DNA of 64,000 nucleotides, from positions 62,001-126,000 of the forward strand of contig JAFXQK010000041.1 of NCBI GenBank assembly GCA_017527205.1, given 5' to 3'. Under the pieces are notes generated by a model that did not search any database, was not told the origin of the DNA, and saw nothing but the letters and a program-made list of their open reading frames with translations. Numbering within the stretch: the stretch's first letter is position 1; each line of letters starts with the position of its first letter. Below, piece after piece: positions 9,273 to 18,328 of this stretch. Both the position numbers and the translations under genes were made by a program. Origin of the DNA: Lachnospiraceae bacterium. Its GTDB lineage: Bacteria > Bacillota > Clostridia > Lachnospirales > Lachnospiraceae.

Positions 9273-9299
9273 TAGTTCAAGTATGGAGAGAAAAGATAC

Positions 9300-10379
9300 A
9301 TGAAACGATATCAGGTCTCAAAATATTTTAAATTTACGGTTTTATTGGCAGCGACAAGCATATTCCTTCTTATGCTTTATGTCACCGAGCTTTTAAAATA
9401 TTATTTTCCGAAACAGATCAATGAATTCAATATGAGTAATTTAAAAAACATGCAGTATGTTTCGGTGACAAGCAGTGAGTGTATTCCGGCACCCGGCTCA
9501 AAGGGAAATGCAGCGAATGAAGTTTTTTTAAGTCTAACCAAGGATTATCAAGTATATTGTTTGCGTGTTGGAAAGCAGGGAAGCATTGAGGTTGGTATCT
9601 ATGATAAGGATACCCAACGGATTTTGGAGTCCTGGCCGGAGGGAAAAGGGGAAAGCAGCATCAAGGTCATTGCGAGAGTGACAGTTGACGGCGGAAGGGC
9701 AATTCTATTGCAGGTCACGCCTTCAGAGATGAAGACACGTTACAGCATCCTTTCCTTTCTTGCCGCCGTTTTGCTGGTTGTGACCTTATTTCTGTTTTTG
9801 ACCGTGGGTGGAATCAAGGTAGTTTATGAGAGACCCTTTGAGGATTCCAGGCGGTATAAGGAGATCTATCTAGGGCAGAACTATCATTTGGAGGAAGAAC
9901 TCACCCGCGAGAAAAACATGATGGAACGATACCGGTTGGAGGCTGAAAAGAATAAAACGGACATAAAGCTTGGACTAGGGATGATGCTTGGTGCCTTTTT
10001 GGTAATGACTCTTTGCTTTTCCTTCATGTCATTTGGCTCAGCAATCTCCGTGGTTTCCGGTTTCCTGGCGGGAATTTCCGTGCTGGTTTCCGTACTGGCC
10101 TTTTACGTATTTCTTTGGGGAATCAAAATTCTCTGGAATGCTTATGTCAATTCAGATAGTCCTACGGCACGGAAGATTTCTGAACAATTTATGCTCCATA
10201 CCTTAAGTATTCGCAGGGAGGAATCTGCGAAGCTCATTCGCCTAATGACGATCAAACTGGAAGAGCAAAAGGAGAAAATGAAAAAGCTAGGGGAGGAGAA
10301 CCAAAGGCTTTGGCAGGGCATGGCAGACACAAATCATAAGGAGGCGCTTTCCATAGATGAAAGTAACATTATTAAATGA
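9300..10379 (+). CDS. Membrane protein of unknown function with extracytoplasmic domain and C-terminal coiled coil
   Basis: 359 residues, family not recognised. An N-terminal membrane helix (about 11-31) is followed by an extracytoplasmic domain of about 115 residues, a second membrane helix (about 148-168), a charged cytoplasmic linker rich in E/K, two further helices (about 225-278, very hydrophobic), and a C-terminal charged coiled coil (about 305-345). The layout resembles a sensor or scaffold rather than a transporter. RBS GGAGAG sits 9 nt before ATG. The 3' end overlaps the glycosyltransferase start by 23 nt in a different frame, implying coupled translation and a shared process, perhaps glycolipid synthesis at the membrane. 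It replaces spo0A next to spoIVB. Confidence 0.75.
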   Translation: MKRYQVSKYFKFTVLLAATSIFLLMLYVTELLKYYFPKQINEFNMSNLKNMQYVSVTSSECIPAPGSKGNAANEVFLSLTKDYQVYCLRVGKQGSIEVGIYDKDTQRILESWPEGKGESSIKVIARVTVDGGRAILLQVTPSEMKTRYSILSFLAAVLLVVTLFLFLTVGGIKVVYERPFEDSRRYKEIYLGQNYHLEEELTREKNMMERYRLEAEKNKTDIKLGLGMMLGAFLVMTLCFSFMSFGSAISVVSGFLAGISVLVSVLAFYVFLWGIKILWNAYVNSDSPTARKISEQFMLHTLSIRREESAKLIRLMTIKLEEQKEKMKKLGEENQRLWQGMADTNHKEALSIDESNIIK

Positions 10380-11922
10380 TTCTTTTCCACCCGTCATAGA
10401 CGGCGTGGCGAACGTAGTAATGAATTATGCAAGGATCATGCAGGAGGAAGGGCTTGCGGAGCCTATGGTTGGGACGCCGCGCTATCCTGACGCAAAGTAT
10501 GATGATTTCCCTTATCCCGTGGTGCCATATCACAGCATTGACACGACGGCCATCGTCAGTGGGTATCGCGCGGGAAATCCCTTTGATGGTAAGGCAGCCG
10601 CGGAGATGGCGGAATTTTGTCCTGATATCATACATAGTCATTGTCCCGTCTCATCAACGCTGATGGCCCGCATTCTTCGCAAGGAGACGAATGCCCCGCT
10701 GATCTTTACCTATCACACGAAATTTGACGTAGATATCGCCAGGGCGATTAAGGCAAAGTCCCTGCAAAAGGAGAGTATCAAATTTTTGGTGGATAACATT
10801 TCCGCCTGCGATGAGATTTGGGTGGTCAGCGGAGGCGCAGGCGAGAATTTACGCTCCCTTGGATATGAGGGGCGTTATCGCGTCATGCCGAATGGCGTGG
10901 ATTTTGCCAAGGGACGGGTAGATGCACAGGGCGTCGCGGAGGCAACAAAGGATTATGATCTTCCTGAAGGCGTTCCCGTATTCCTGTTTGTTGGCAGAAT
11001 CATCAAATACAAAGGCTTGCCGTTGATCCTGGATTGCATGAAGCTTTTAGACGGCGAGGGCATGGATTTCCGCATGGTATTTGTCGGAAGCGGACCGGAT
11101 GCGGAGGAATTGCAGGAAAGGACGAAGGAGCTTGGACTTAGTGGCAAGGTATTCTTTACTGGCGCCATCTATGATAGGAACGTACTTCGCGCGTGGAATA
11201 CTCGCGCAGATCTTTTTTTGTTCCCCTCGACCTATGACACGAATGGGCTTGTGGTTCGTGAGGCTGCGGCCTGTGGCATTGCCAGCGTTCTGATTCGGAA
11301 TTCCTGTGCCGCGGAGGGCATTACGGATCTTAGAAATGGGTATCTCATCGAAGAAAGTGCCGAGGCGATGGCTGGGTGCCTCAGAGAGGCCTGCAAGGAT
11401 CTTAACAGGATTCATGAGGTTGGACAAAATGCCATGGATGAGATTTATCTTTCGTGGGAGAGCGCGGTGAGAATGGCAGTAGAACGCTATGGAGAGGTCA
11501 TAGAGCTTCATCGGAGCTGCTCCATGACCGAGCGAAAATATCAGCCGTCGGATCACTTTTTTGACATGGCAGCAGGGCTGTTAAGTGCATCGAACAAAGT
11601 GTCTGAGGCTCCGAGAAAATGGTATGAAGGTATGTTGGAAAACGTATCTGACATGAAGGAGAATCTCTCGGAAGCCAAGGATACCTTTGTGACGGGGGTC
11701 AAAAAGACAAGGGATCATATCGCTGGACATATCCAGGATGCTAAGGATAGTATTGCGGATCACATTCAAGATGCCAAGGATAGCATTACGGATCGCATGC
11801 AGGATGCCAAGGACAGCATCACGGATCGCATGCAGGATGCCAAGGACAGTATCACGGATCGCATGCAGGAGACGAAGGAAAGCGCAATCACTTTAGTTCA
11901 GGACGTGAATGGAATAAAATAA
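10357..11922 (+). CDS. GT4-family glycosyltransferase (glycolipid synthase-like) with 11-residue repeat tail
   Basis: 521 residues. The N-terminal Rossmann domain begins MKVTLLNDSFPPVIDGVANVV; the C-terminal donor-binding domain has FVGRIIKYKGLPLILD, FVGSGPD and the EX7E-like motif FPSTYDTNGLVVREAAACG (about 290-310). This is the organisation of 1,2-diacylglycerol 3-glucosyltransferases and related mannosyltransferases; the acceptor is inferred, not shown. After the catalytic domain (about residue 390) comes an extension ending in five tandem 11-residue units of the type DRMQDAKDSIT (457-511), predicted amphipathic helix that could lie on the membrane surface. The start overlaps the preceding gene by 23 nt; an AAGGAGG lies upstream. 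A GH13 glucosidase follows after 20 nt. Confidence 0.85.
   Translation: MKVTLLNDSFPPVIDGVANVVMNYARIMQEEGLAEPMVGTPRYPDAKYDDFPYPVVPYHSIDTTAIVSGYRAGNPFDGKAAAEMAEFCPDIIHSHCPVSSTLMARILRKETNAPLIFTYHTKFDVDIARAIKAKSLQKESIKFLVDNISACDEIWVVSGGAGENLRSLGYEGRYRVMPNGVDFAKGRVDAQGVAEATKDYDLPEGVPVFLFVGRIIKYKGLPLILDCMKLLDGEGMDFRMVFVGSGPDAEELQERTKELGLSGKVFFTGAIYDRNVLRAWNTRADLFLFPSTYDTNGLVVREAAACGIASVLIRNSCAAEGITDLRNGYLIEESAEAMAGCLREACKDLNRIHEVGQNAMDEIYLSWESAVRMAVERYGEVIELHRSCSMTERKYQPSDHFFDMAAGLLSASNKVSEAPRKWYEGMLENVSDMKENLSEAKDTFVTGVKKTRDHIAGHIQDAKDSIADHIQDAKDSITDRMQDAKDSITDRMQDAKDSITDRMQETKESAITLVQDVNGIK
11725..11889 (+). repeat. Five tandem 33-bp coding repeats (11-residue amphipathic units)
   Basis: Units start at 11725, 11758, 11791, 11824 and 11857. 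Units 3 and 4 differ by a single base, while units 1, 2 and 5 are diverged, which suggests recent expansion. Encoded consensus DxxQDAKDSIT has an 11-residue helical period, as in perilipin/YtxH-like amphipathic helices. Confidence 0.85.
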
Positions 11923-11942
11923 AACAAAAGAAGGTGTAGGAA

Positions 11943-13613
11943 ATGAGTAGCGATTGGTATAAGGAGATGTCCTTTTATCAGATCTGGATCAGAAGCTTTA
12001 AAGATGGAAACGGGGACGGAATCGGAGACTTGTACGGTGTTTATGAGAAGCTGGAGTATATCAAGTCCCTTGGCGTGGATGGAATTTGGTTTTCGCCGAT
12101 CTACCCTTCTCCCAATGCAGATTTTGGTTATGACATCTCTGATTACAAAAACATCCACCCGGATTATGGCACCCTGGAGCAATTCAAGAAGGTGCTGAAC
12201 AAAGCGCATGAACTTGGATTAAAGGTCATTATGGATCTCGTGGTAAATCATACCTCGGATGAGCATCCCTGGTTTCAGGAAAGCCGTAAGGGGAAGGACA
12301 ATCCTTACAGCGATTATTACATTTGGCGTGATAAACCGAATAACTGGGACTCCCTCTTTGAAGGAAAGGCGTGGGAGTATGATGAACTCAGAAAACAGTA
12401 TTATCTTCACATTTTTGCAAAAAAACAACCCGATCTTAACATGGACAATCCCAAGGTTCGCGAGGAGGTAAAGAGTATTCTTCGCTTTTGGCTGGACATG
12501 GGCGTGGACGGTTTCCGCGAGGACGTGATCAACTTTATTTCCAAGAATGAGAAGCTGCCAAACGGACTTCCCTTTCTGCCGGCAGTGAACGGTTTGCCGT
12601 ATTATAAGGATGGCCCGCATATTTATGAGTACATGGATGAATTCCGACAGGTTTGTAAGGAATATGATTGCTTCCAACTGGGGGAAGGACCACTGACCAC
12701 GGTGAAATCCGCGTTGAAATATCTCACGGGGCCGAAAAAGAGCCTTGACATGATGTTCTCCTTTGATCACATGATGGCGGATTGCATTTATACGGAGTAC
12801 ATACATCGTCCGTTTTCGCTGGTGAAGCTGAAAAAGGCTTTCACAAAGTGGCAGCACGCTCTCAATGGCAGGGCTTGGAATGCCCTCTATCTTGAGAACC
12901 ATGATCATCCCAGGGTGATCAGTCGTTATGGAGATGAAAAGTATTGGCGCGCCAGCGGCACCATGCTTGCAGTCAGCTATTTATTTCAGCAGGGAACGCC
13001 CTTTGTCTATCAGGGACAGGAAATTGGCATGACAAACATCAGGCTAAAGTCCATTACGGATTATGTCGACGTGAGTTCTTTAACCAATTTTAATCGGTAT
13101 CATCTTAAGGATTCCATCGAGAAAAGACTTGAGCGCATCTGGCACTCCAGCAGGGATTCCTCGAGAACGCCCATGCAGTGGAGCGCTGGAAAATATGCGG
13201 GATTTTCTAACAAGGAACCATGGTTTCACTTAAATGAAAATTTTCCGACCGTAAATGTCGAAGAGGAAGAAAAGGATCCCTACAGCATTTTGAATTTCTA
13301 TCGCAAATGCTTAAAGCTGAGGAAGTGCAGCAATGTGCTTCTCTGGGGTAGTTATCGGGAGTTTTTCCCCAAGGATCCTCACATTTATATGTATGAGCGC
13401 AGACTTTGTGACGTTTCGTGTCTCATCATTTGTTCCTTCTCGGATAAGCCCGTGCGTGTAAGGCTTCCGAAGGAATATCTCGGGCAAAAGAGAAGACTTA
13501 TCCTTTGTAACTATCCGAAGGAAAGTCATTCTGCGGGAAGGCTTGACGGACTGCCTGAGGGCGAGCAGGGATGGTTTCGGCCTTATGAAGCCAGGGTTTA
13601 TCGGGTACAATAA
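11943..13613 (+). CDS. GH13 alpha-glucosidase (oligo-1,6-glucosidase type)
   Basis: 556 residues, usual length for GH13_31-type exo-glucosidases. Starts WYKEMSFYQIWIRSFKDGNGDGIGDL, the standard TIM-barrel entry. Catalytic residues are visible: nucleophile Asp194 in GFREDVINF, acid/base Glu248 in QLGEGP, and transition-state stabiliser Asp321 in ENHDHPR. Characterised members usually have GFRMDV and GEMPG/GETPG at the first two sites, so the E and GPL substitutions are departures that may affect specificity. It likely acts in the cytoplasm, as no signal peptide is seen. RBS AAGGTGTAGG precedes the ATG. Confidence 0.9.
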   Translation: MSSDWYKEMSFYQIWIRSFKDGNGDGIGDLYGVYEKLEYIKSLGVDGIWFSPIYPSPNADFGYDISDYKNIHPDYGTLEQFKKVLNKAHELGLKVIMDLVVNHTSDEHPWFQESRKGKDNPYSDYYIWRDKPNNWDSLFEGKAWEYDELRKQYYLHIFAKKQPDLNMDNPKVREEVKSILRFWLDMGVDGFREDVINFISKNEKLPNGLPFLPAVNGLPYYKDGPHIYEYMDEFRQVCKEYDCFQLGEGPLTTVKSALKYLTGPKKSLDMMFSFDHMMADCIYTEYIHRPFSLVKLKKAFTKWQHALNGRAWNALYLENHDHPRVISRYGDEKYWRASGTMLAVSYLFQQGTPFVYQGQEIGMTNIRLKSITDYVDVSSLTNFNRYHLKDSIEKRLERIWHSSRDSSRTPMQWSAGKYAGFSNKEPWFHLNENFPTVNVEEEEKDPYSILNFYRKCLKLRKCSNVLLWGSYREFFPKDPHIYMYERRLCDVSCLIICSFSDKPVRVRLPKEYLGQKRRLILCNYPKESHSAGRLDGLPEGEQGWFRPYEARVYRVQ

Positions 13614-13697
13614 ACTAGCGATTGGAAACTAAAATGAATTCTGGAAATGCCGTGACGGAGGGTCTGCGGCTGTATGAGGCGGTGGAGCGCTTTAGGC

Positions 13698-14525
13698 ATG
13701 GAAAAAATGATGAGATTGGATTTGGGACAGCCGGTGACATATCGGTGGTCGGGCAGATTTGTCGCGAAGGATGATCAGTGGAGTCACATGGAGCGTCAGC
13801 TTGTAGATTATGAACTAATCGTGATGGAAAAGGGAACGCTATATGTCGAGGATGAATGGGAAAGATATGAGGTTCGCGAGGGACAATATCTTTTCATGGA
13901 ACCGACAAAGCAACAAAGAGGCTGGAAGAAATCGAAATGTAAGTTTTACTGGATGCATTTCTATACAAAAGCTGTCAAGGCCGAAAGCAAGCCGCTCATC
14001 CTAGAGATTCCAAAACAGGGAGACTTAAAGAATCCGGAACGCCTTTACGTGCTGATGAAGCAATTGCAGGACGCGGACCTGCGGTATATGGATCCCGCGG
14101 GAAGCGGGTATTTTGCTACTACGATTCTCTTTGAACTGCGAAATCAGATCCAACCCAGCTTTGCTGCGGCGGTTGAAAAGCAGGCGGACGATTTGCGGGA
14201 GCGCGTGGATGATTACTTATACAGACACTTGTCAGAGGTTTTGACGGTGGGGATGCTTGCGAAGGAATTTGGATATCACGAAAAGTACTTTTCCACGCTG
14301 TTTAAGGAGAAGACTGGGAGGAGCGTAAAGCAGTACGTGGATGAAAGAAAGGTTGACCGGGCAAAGTATTTGCTGCTGAATACGGATGCCTGGGTCGCGG
14401 AAATCGCTGAGCATTTGGGATACGCGGACGTGCAGAATTTTTATCACCTGTTTAAGAAAGCAACGAATTGTACGCCCAGTGAATATCGGAATTTATATCA
14501 GAAAAAGCAGGATTATCATGTGTAA
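13698..14525 (+). CDS. AraC-family transcriptional regulator
   Basis: About 275 residues from the ATG at 13698, placed 10 nt after GGAG; an ATG at 13674 is an alternative. The N-terminal half is a cupin-like sensor domain (YELIVMEKGTLYVEDEWERYEVREGQYLFMEP), and the C-terminal 100 residues hold two helix-turn-helix motifs (LTVGMLAKEFGYHEKYFSTLFKEKTG and VAEIAEHLGYADVQNFYHLFKKA), which is the full AraC signature. It probably senses a sugar and controls the GH127 gene immediately downstream, which has its own promoter and leader. Confidence 0.92.
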   Translation: MEKMMRLDLGQPVTYRWSGRFVAKDDQWSHMERQLVDYELIVMEKGTLYVEDEWERYEVREGQYLFMEPTKQQRGWKKSKCKFYWMHFYTKAVKAESKPLILEIPKQGDLKNPERLYVLMKQLQDADLRYMDPAGSGYFATTILFELRNQIQPSFAAAVEKQADDLRERVDDYLYRHLSEVLTVGMLAKEFGYHEKYFSTLFKEKTGRSVKQYVDERKVDRAKYLLLNTDAWVAEIAEHLGYADVQNFYHLFKKATNCTPSEYRNLYQKKQDYHV

Positions 14526-14562
14526 TGGATTTTAAATCTTACTTTTTTACACTTGATATTGC

Positions 14563-14593
14563 AAAAAAGGGTTCCCAAGCGGACTCTTTTTTT
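14563..14593 (+). terminator. Terminator after the AraC gene
   Basis: AAAAAAGGGTTCC (14563-14575) pairs with GGACTCTTTTTT (14581-14592) with two G-T wobbles, ending in a seven-T run. It overlaps the -35 region of the next promoter. Confidence 0.7.
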
Positions 14594-14600
14594 GTACAAT
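14572..14600 (+). promoter_or_regulatory. Candidate promoter for the GH127 gene
   Basis: TTCCCA (14572-14577), 17-nt spacer, TACAAT (14595-14600). The -35 lies inside the preceding terminator stem. The weak -35 fits activator dependence on the AraC protein. Confidence 0.5.
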
Positions 14601-14698
14601 CATAGTAGAAGAATTTCGAAGCTTTGTTACCGAATGAAGCTTTACGTGAAACGTGTAATCGGAAAAGGAAATCACGAAAAAACAAGGGAGGATTTGGA

Positions 14699-17077
14699 AT
14701 GTCAAAGGCATATGGTTTGGGACAGGTGTTGCTAAAGGACGCATATCTGGTGAATGCATTTGAGAAGGACGTAGCGTATCTTAAGGATTTTGACGTGGAT
14801 CGGCTCTTGGCCGGATTTTATGAAAATGCCGGGCTGAAGATGAAGAAAATGCGTTATCCCGGATGGGAGAATATGCTCATCGGAGGGCATACGCTCGGAC
14901 ATTATCTTACCGCTGCCGCGCAGGCCTATGCAAATGCACAGATTGATGACAAGGACAGGGCAGTTTTGTATGACAAAATCACTGCGCTGATCGATGGCCT
15001 GTTGGAATGTCAAAAGCATTCGCAAGGCAAGCCTGGGTTTGTGTTTGGCGCAACGATTCAGGATCCTTCGAACGTAGAGCTCCAGTTTGATTACGTAGAG
15101 CAGAACAAGACCAACATTATCACGGAAGCTTGGGTTCCGTGGTATACCATGCATAAGATTTTGGACGGCATTGTCAATGCGTATGAACTCACGGGGTATG
15201 CACCTGCGCTGGAGCTGGGTAGTGGCATTGGCGACTGGACCTACGGAAGAACCTCCAGTTGGTCAGAGGAGACCCACAGAACCGTTCTTGGCATTGAATA
15301 CGGCGGCATGAATGACGCTCTGTATGCATTGTATCAGAATACGAAGAAGGAAGAACACTTGAAGGCTGCTCATGCGTTTGATGAGGAAGCTTTGTTCCAA
15401 AAGGTAGCTTCCGGGGAAAAGAATGTCTTGAACAACCGCCACGCGAACACGACGATTCCCAAATTTGTTGGGGCACTGAACCGGTATCTCACGGTCGGAG
15501 AGGAAGCTAAGGAATATCTTGCGTACGTGGAGGCCTTTTGGGACATGGTAGTAACGCGCCATACCTATGTGACCGGCGGAAACAGCGAGTGGGAGCATTT
15601 TGGCGAGGATTACGTGCTTGATGCAGAGCGTACCAACTGCAACAACGAGACCTGCAATACCTATAACATGTTGAAAATGACCCGAAAGCTGTTTATGATT
15701 ACGGGGAAGAAGAAATATGCGGAGTATTATGAGAATACGCTGATCAATGCCATTCTTTCTTCGCAGAATCCGGAGACGGGCATGACCATGTATTTCCAGC
15801 CGATGGCTACTGGCTTCTTTAAGGTGTATGGGACGCCCTTCGATAAGTTTTGGTGTTGCACGGGCAGTGGCATGGAAAACTTTACGAAGTTAAATGACAG
15901 CGTTTATTTCCATGATGAGGATGCCATCATTGTGAACCTGTTCCTTAGCTCTCAGGTGATGGATGAAAGGCTGGGACTGGGTCTTGTGCAGAAGACCAAT
16001 GTTCCTCTGGAAAATACGGCAGTGTTTACCACGAAGCTGTTTCAGAATTTGGAAGGTCAGGTACCCTGCGAGGTGTCTGCGAAGATCAAGATTCGCAGAC
16101 CTGATTGGGCAGAAAAGGTGAATGTCATTGCGGACTCTGGATGCCCTGCGAAAATTAGCTTAGAAGATGATTATTATGTCGTAGAGGGAACCTGGAAGAA
16201 TGATGATAGAATCAAGGTGACCTTTGACTATCAGGTTCGGACGGTGGGACTGCCGGATTGTGATAATGTCGTTGCATTCAAATATGGACCGCTCCTTCTT
16301 TCCGCTGACCTTGGTACGGAGAATATGATTGACTCTAAGACCGGCGTGGACGTTACGATTCCTTCAAATAAGATGGTAAAGAGCGAGTATTTAACGGTGC
16401 TTGAGGGCAGCAAGGAAGACTTCGTAAAGAATATTGAAAAACATCTGATTCGTCAGGATGGTCTCACCTTTGTACTTGAGGGAACGGATCAGGAGTTGAC
16501 CTTCAGCCCGCATTACTTAAAAACACGCGAGCGCTATGGCATCTATTGGTATTTGCTCGATCAGACGGGAGAGACCGAGGATGCGGAAGCCATTCGCAAA
16601 AAACGTGAGCTTGAGGAGAAGCGCAGAGAAAGCATTCTTGATACCGTGCAGCCTGGGTATGGGCAATATGAGGTGGATGCACTTCATGCGATGGAGGATA
16701 CCGGATCCATTGGAAGTACTGAGCAGGGTACGACGCGCCATGCAACGCCGCGTGGCACCTTTGGTTATCACATGAAGGCTCAACAAGGCGTGGATCACGT
16801 ATTGGAGCTTCATTTTCTGCGAGAGGACAATGGAAAGCTGCTGCGCATCAGTATTGGCGATACGGAAATCTTTAACCGCAGATTGCATTATACGGGAAAG
16901 GATGAAGAATATGTCGTGGAGCTTCCCGTTTCTAAGGAGCTGATCGAAAAGAGCTTAGAGTACCGGGAGGTAGAGGGAGAGCCGGTGACCACGGTTTTTG
17001 TGAAATTCCAGGGCGGCATGTTCGTTGAATCTGCAAGGCTCTTTGGATTTTTATATCTGTTGCGTGAATATCGCTAG
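14699..17077 (+). CDS. GH127 beta-L-arabinofuranosidase-family protein
   Basis: 792 residues from the ATG at 14699, which follows AGGGAGGATTTGGA; an in-frame ATG at 14624 would add 25 basic residues and lacks a ribosome site. The Zn-thiolate catalytic site of GH127 is visible: Glu317 and Cys319 in NETCNTYNM and the pair Cys386-Cys387 in FWCCTGSGMENFTKL, in the same order as in characterised HypBA1 (Glu, Cys, Cys-Cys), where one of the paired cysteines is the nucleophile. The alpha/alpha barrel is followed by beta-sandwich domains. There is no signal peptide, so it should act in the cytoplasm on imported plant arabino-oligosaccharides. It sits between its probable AraC regulator and an acyltransferase. 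Confidence 0.88.
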   Translation: MSKAYGLGQVLLKDAYLVNAFEKDVAYLKDFDVDRLLAGFYENAGLKMKKMRYPGWENMLIGGHTLGHYLTAAAQAYANAQIDDKDRAVLYDKITALIDGLLECQKHSQGKPGFVFGATIQDPSNVELQFDYVEQNKTNIITEAWVPWYTMHKILDGIVNAYELTGYAPALELGSGIGDWTYGRTSSWSEETHRTVLGIEYGGMNDALYALYQNTKKEEHLKAAHAFDEEALFQKVASGEKNVLNNRHANTTIPKFVGALNRYLTVGEEAKEYLAYVEAFWDMVVTRHTYVTGGNSEWEHFGEDYVLDAERTNCNNETCNTYNMLKMTRKLFMITGKKKYAEYYENTLINAILSSQNPETGMTMYFQPMATGFFKVYGTPFDKFWCCTGSGMENFTKLNDSVYFHDEDAIIVNLFLSSQVMDERLGLGLVQKTNVPLENTAVFTTKLFQNLEGQVPCEVSAKIKIRRPDWAEKVNVIADSGCPAKISLEDDYYVVEGTWKNDDRIKVTFDYQVRTVGLPDCDNVVAFKYGPLLLSADLGTENMIDSKTGVDVTIPSNKMVKSEYLTVLEGSKEDFVKNIEKHLIRQDGLTFVLEGTDQELTFSPHYLKTRERYGIYWYLLDQTGETEDAEAIRKKRELEEKRRESILDTVQPGYGQYEVDALHAMEDTGSIGSTEQGTTRHATPRGTFGYHMKAQQGVDHVLELHFLREDNGKLLRISIGDTEIFNRRLHYTGKDEEYVVELPVSKELIEKSLEYREVEGEPVTTVFVKFQGGMFVESARLFGFLYLLREYR

Positions 17078-17089
17078 TTAAGGGGAAGC

Positions 17090-18328
17090 ATGAAAATGCA
17101 AATCATGAAAAAGAAAGAATCACAAGGAATTACCAAACAGGAATCCGCGATGCTGCAGGGCATCGCGGTCCTTTTGATGATCTACCATCATTTTTTCAAT
17201 GATCTTTCCATCCATGGAGAAAGTCTGCGGTTTTGGAATGCGGAAGTTGTGATACGCTTTGCTTGGTTTGGAAAGATTTGCGTTGGCATTTTTGCGTTTG
17301 TGAGCGGCTATGGCATGTTCAAGGTGTTGGAACACAAATCTGGCGGAGCCATTGTAAAGCGTTGCGTCTCGCAGACGTTGGGACTTCTCATCCGGTATTG
17401 GATCGTGCTGCTTGTCTTTATGGGAGCATTTTTTTCGATGGGAAAACGAAGCTTTGAGCCTCGTGAATTTCTTCAGAATTTCTTTTGTGTCAGCGATTCC
17501 TACAACGGCGCCTTTTGGTATGTGCAGGAATATGTGTTTTTCATGCTGTTACTTATCTTGGTCCATGGTTTTTTTGCAGCCTTCTCGAAAAAAGGCGAAG
17601 CTACAAGGGGCAAAGGCATATTGAAGATTTTTTATGGCATCTTAGTAGTTGCCGGCCTGCTTTGGCTTGGCTTATCCGCCGTGCTTCCCTCAGTGAGAGA
17701 GTCTTTAAAGCTTTGCCTTGATACCATTCGCATTGCCTTTGTTCTCGTCTTTTTCATGGGCTATTTTTCTTCGAGATTTCACACCTTTGAGAGCCTTTTT
17801 GATAAGCTTTACATTTTGAGTTTTAGTGCTAAGGATCATGGCGCCAAGAGTAATAATGCTCAGAGTTATAGTACTCAGAACAATAGCTTTATAAATTACT
17901 TTCTTCAAAGGCTCTTGGGATTTCTGCTTTGCGGCGCCGTCATGACTCTTCGGATGCTTCTTGCCGATGCTCCATCCTATGCACGCCTTGACTTTTTGTT
18001 TGTACCGGTCTTTGCACTCGGACTCATCATGCTTTTCTACAAAAGAACCGATGACGGGAAATCCGTACCAGGTCTTCTTGGTGCCCTGTTCGAACGTCTA
18101 GGTCACCTTTCCGTTTACCTTTGGCTCACACATTTATTTGTATTTGATATAACGAAAGACCTTATATATAAAATAACGAACTCACATTTCATCTTCTTTT
18201 TGCTGGAAGCCGCCATCTGTATTTTTGTTGGCTACACCTGCTATCTGGCGGAATACTATGCCAAAAATCTGGCTTCTTCTATCTGCAAAATAACTAAAAC
18301 TACCAAAAACGGCGAAATGTCAAAATAG
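17090..18328 (+). CDS. Acyltransferase 3 (OafA-like) membrane protein
   Basis: 412 residues with about ten hydrophobic segments. The N-terminal MLQGIAVLLMIYHHFFND carries the conserved histidine-containing first helix of the acyltransferase-3 family, followed by FAFVSGYGMFKVL. These enzymes O-acylate cell-surface glycans or peptidoglycan; the substrate here is unknown. A hydrophilic Ser/Asn-rich insert lies near residues 245-265. The last 10 codons run into the first copy of the 62-nt hairpin array (18300-18580), so the C-terminal residues KTTKNGEMSK are repeat-derived. RBS AGGGGAAGC. Confidence 0.85.
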   Translation: MKMQIMKKKESQGITKQESAMLQGIAVLLMIYHHFFNDLSIHGESLRFWNAEVVIRFAWFGKICVGIFAFVSGYGMFKVLEHKSGGAIVKRCVSQTLGLLIRYWIVLLVFMGAFFSMGKRSFEPREFLQNFFCVSDSYNGAFWYVQEYVFFMLLLILVHGFFAAFSKKGEATRGKGILKIFYGILVVAGLLWLGLSAVLPSVRESLKLCLDTIRIAFVLVFFMGYFSSRFHTFESLFDKLYILSFSAKDHGAKSNNAQSYSTQNNSFINYFLQRLLGFLLCGAVMTLRMLLADAPSYARLDFLFVPVFALGLIMLFYKRTDDGKSVPGLLGALFERLGHLSVYLWLTHLFVFDITKDLIYKITNSHFIFFLLEAAICIFVGYTCYLAEYYAKNLASSICKITKTTKNGEMSK

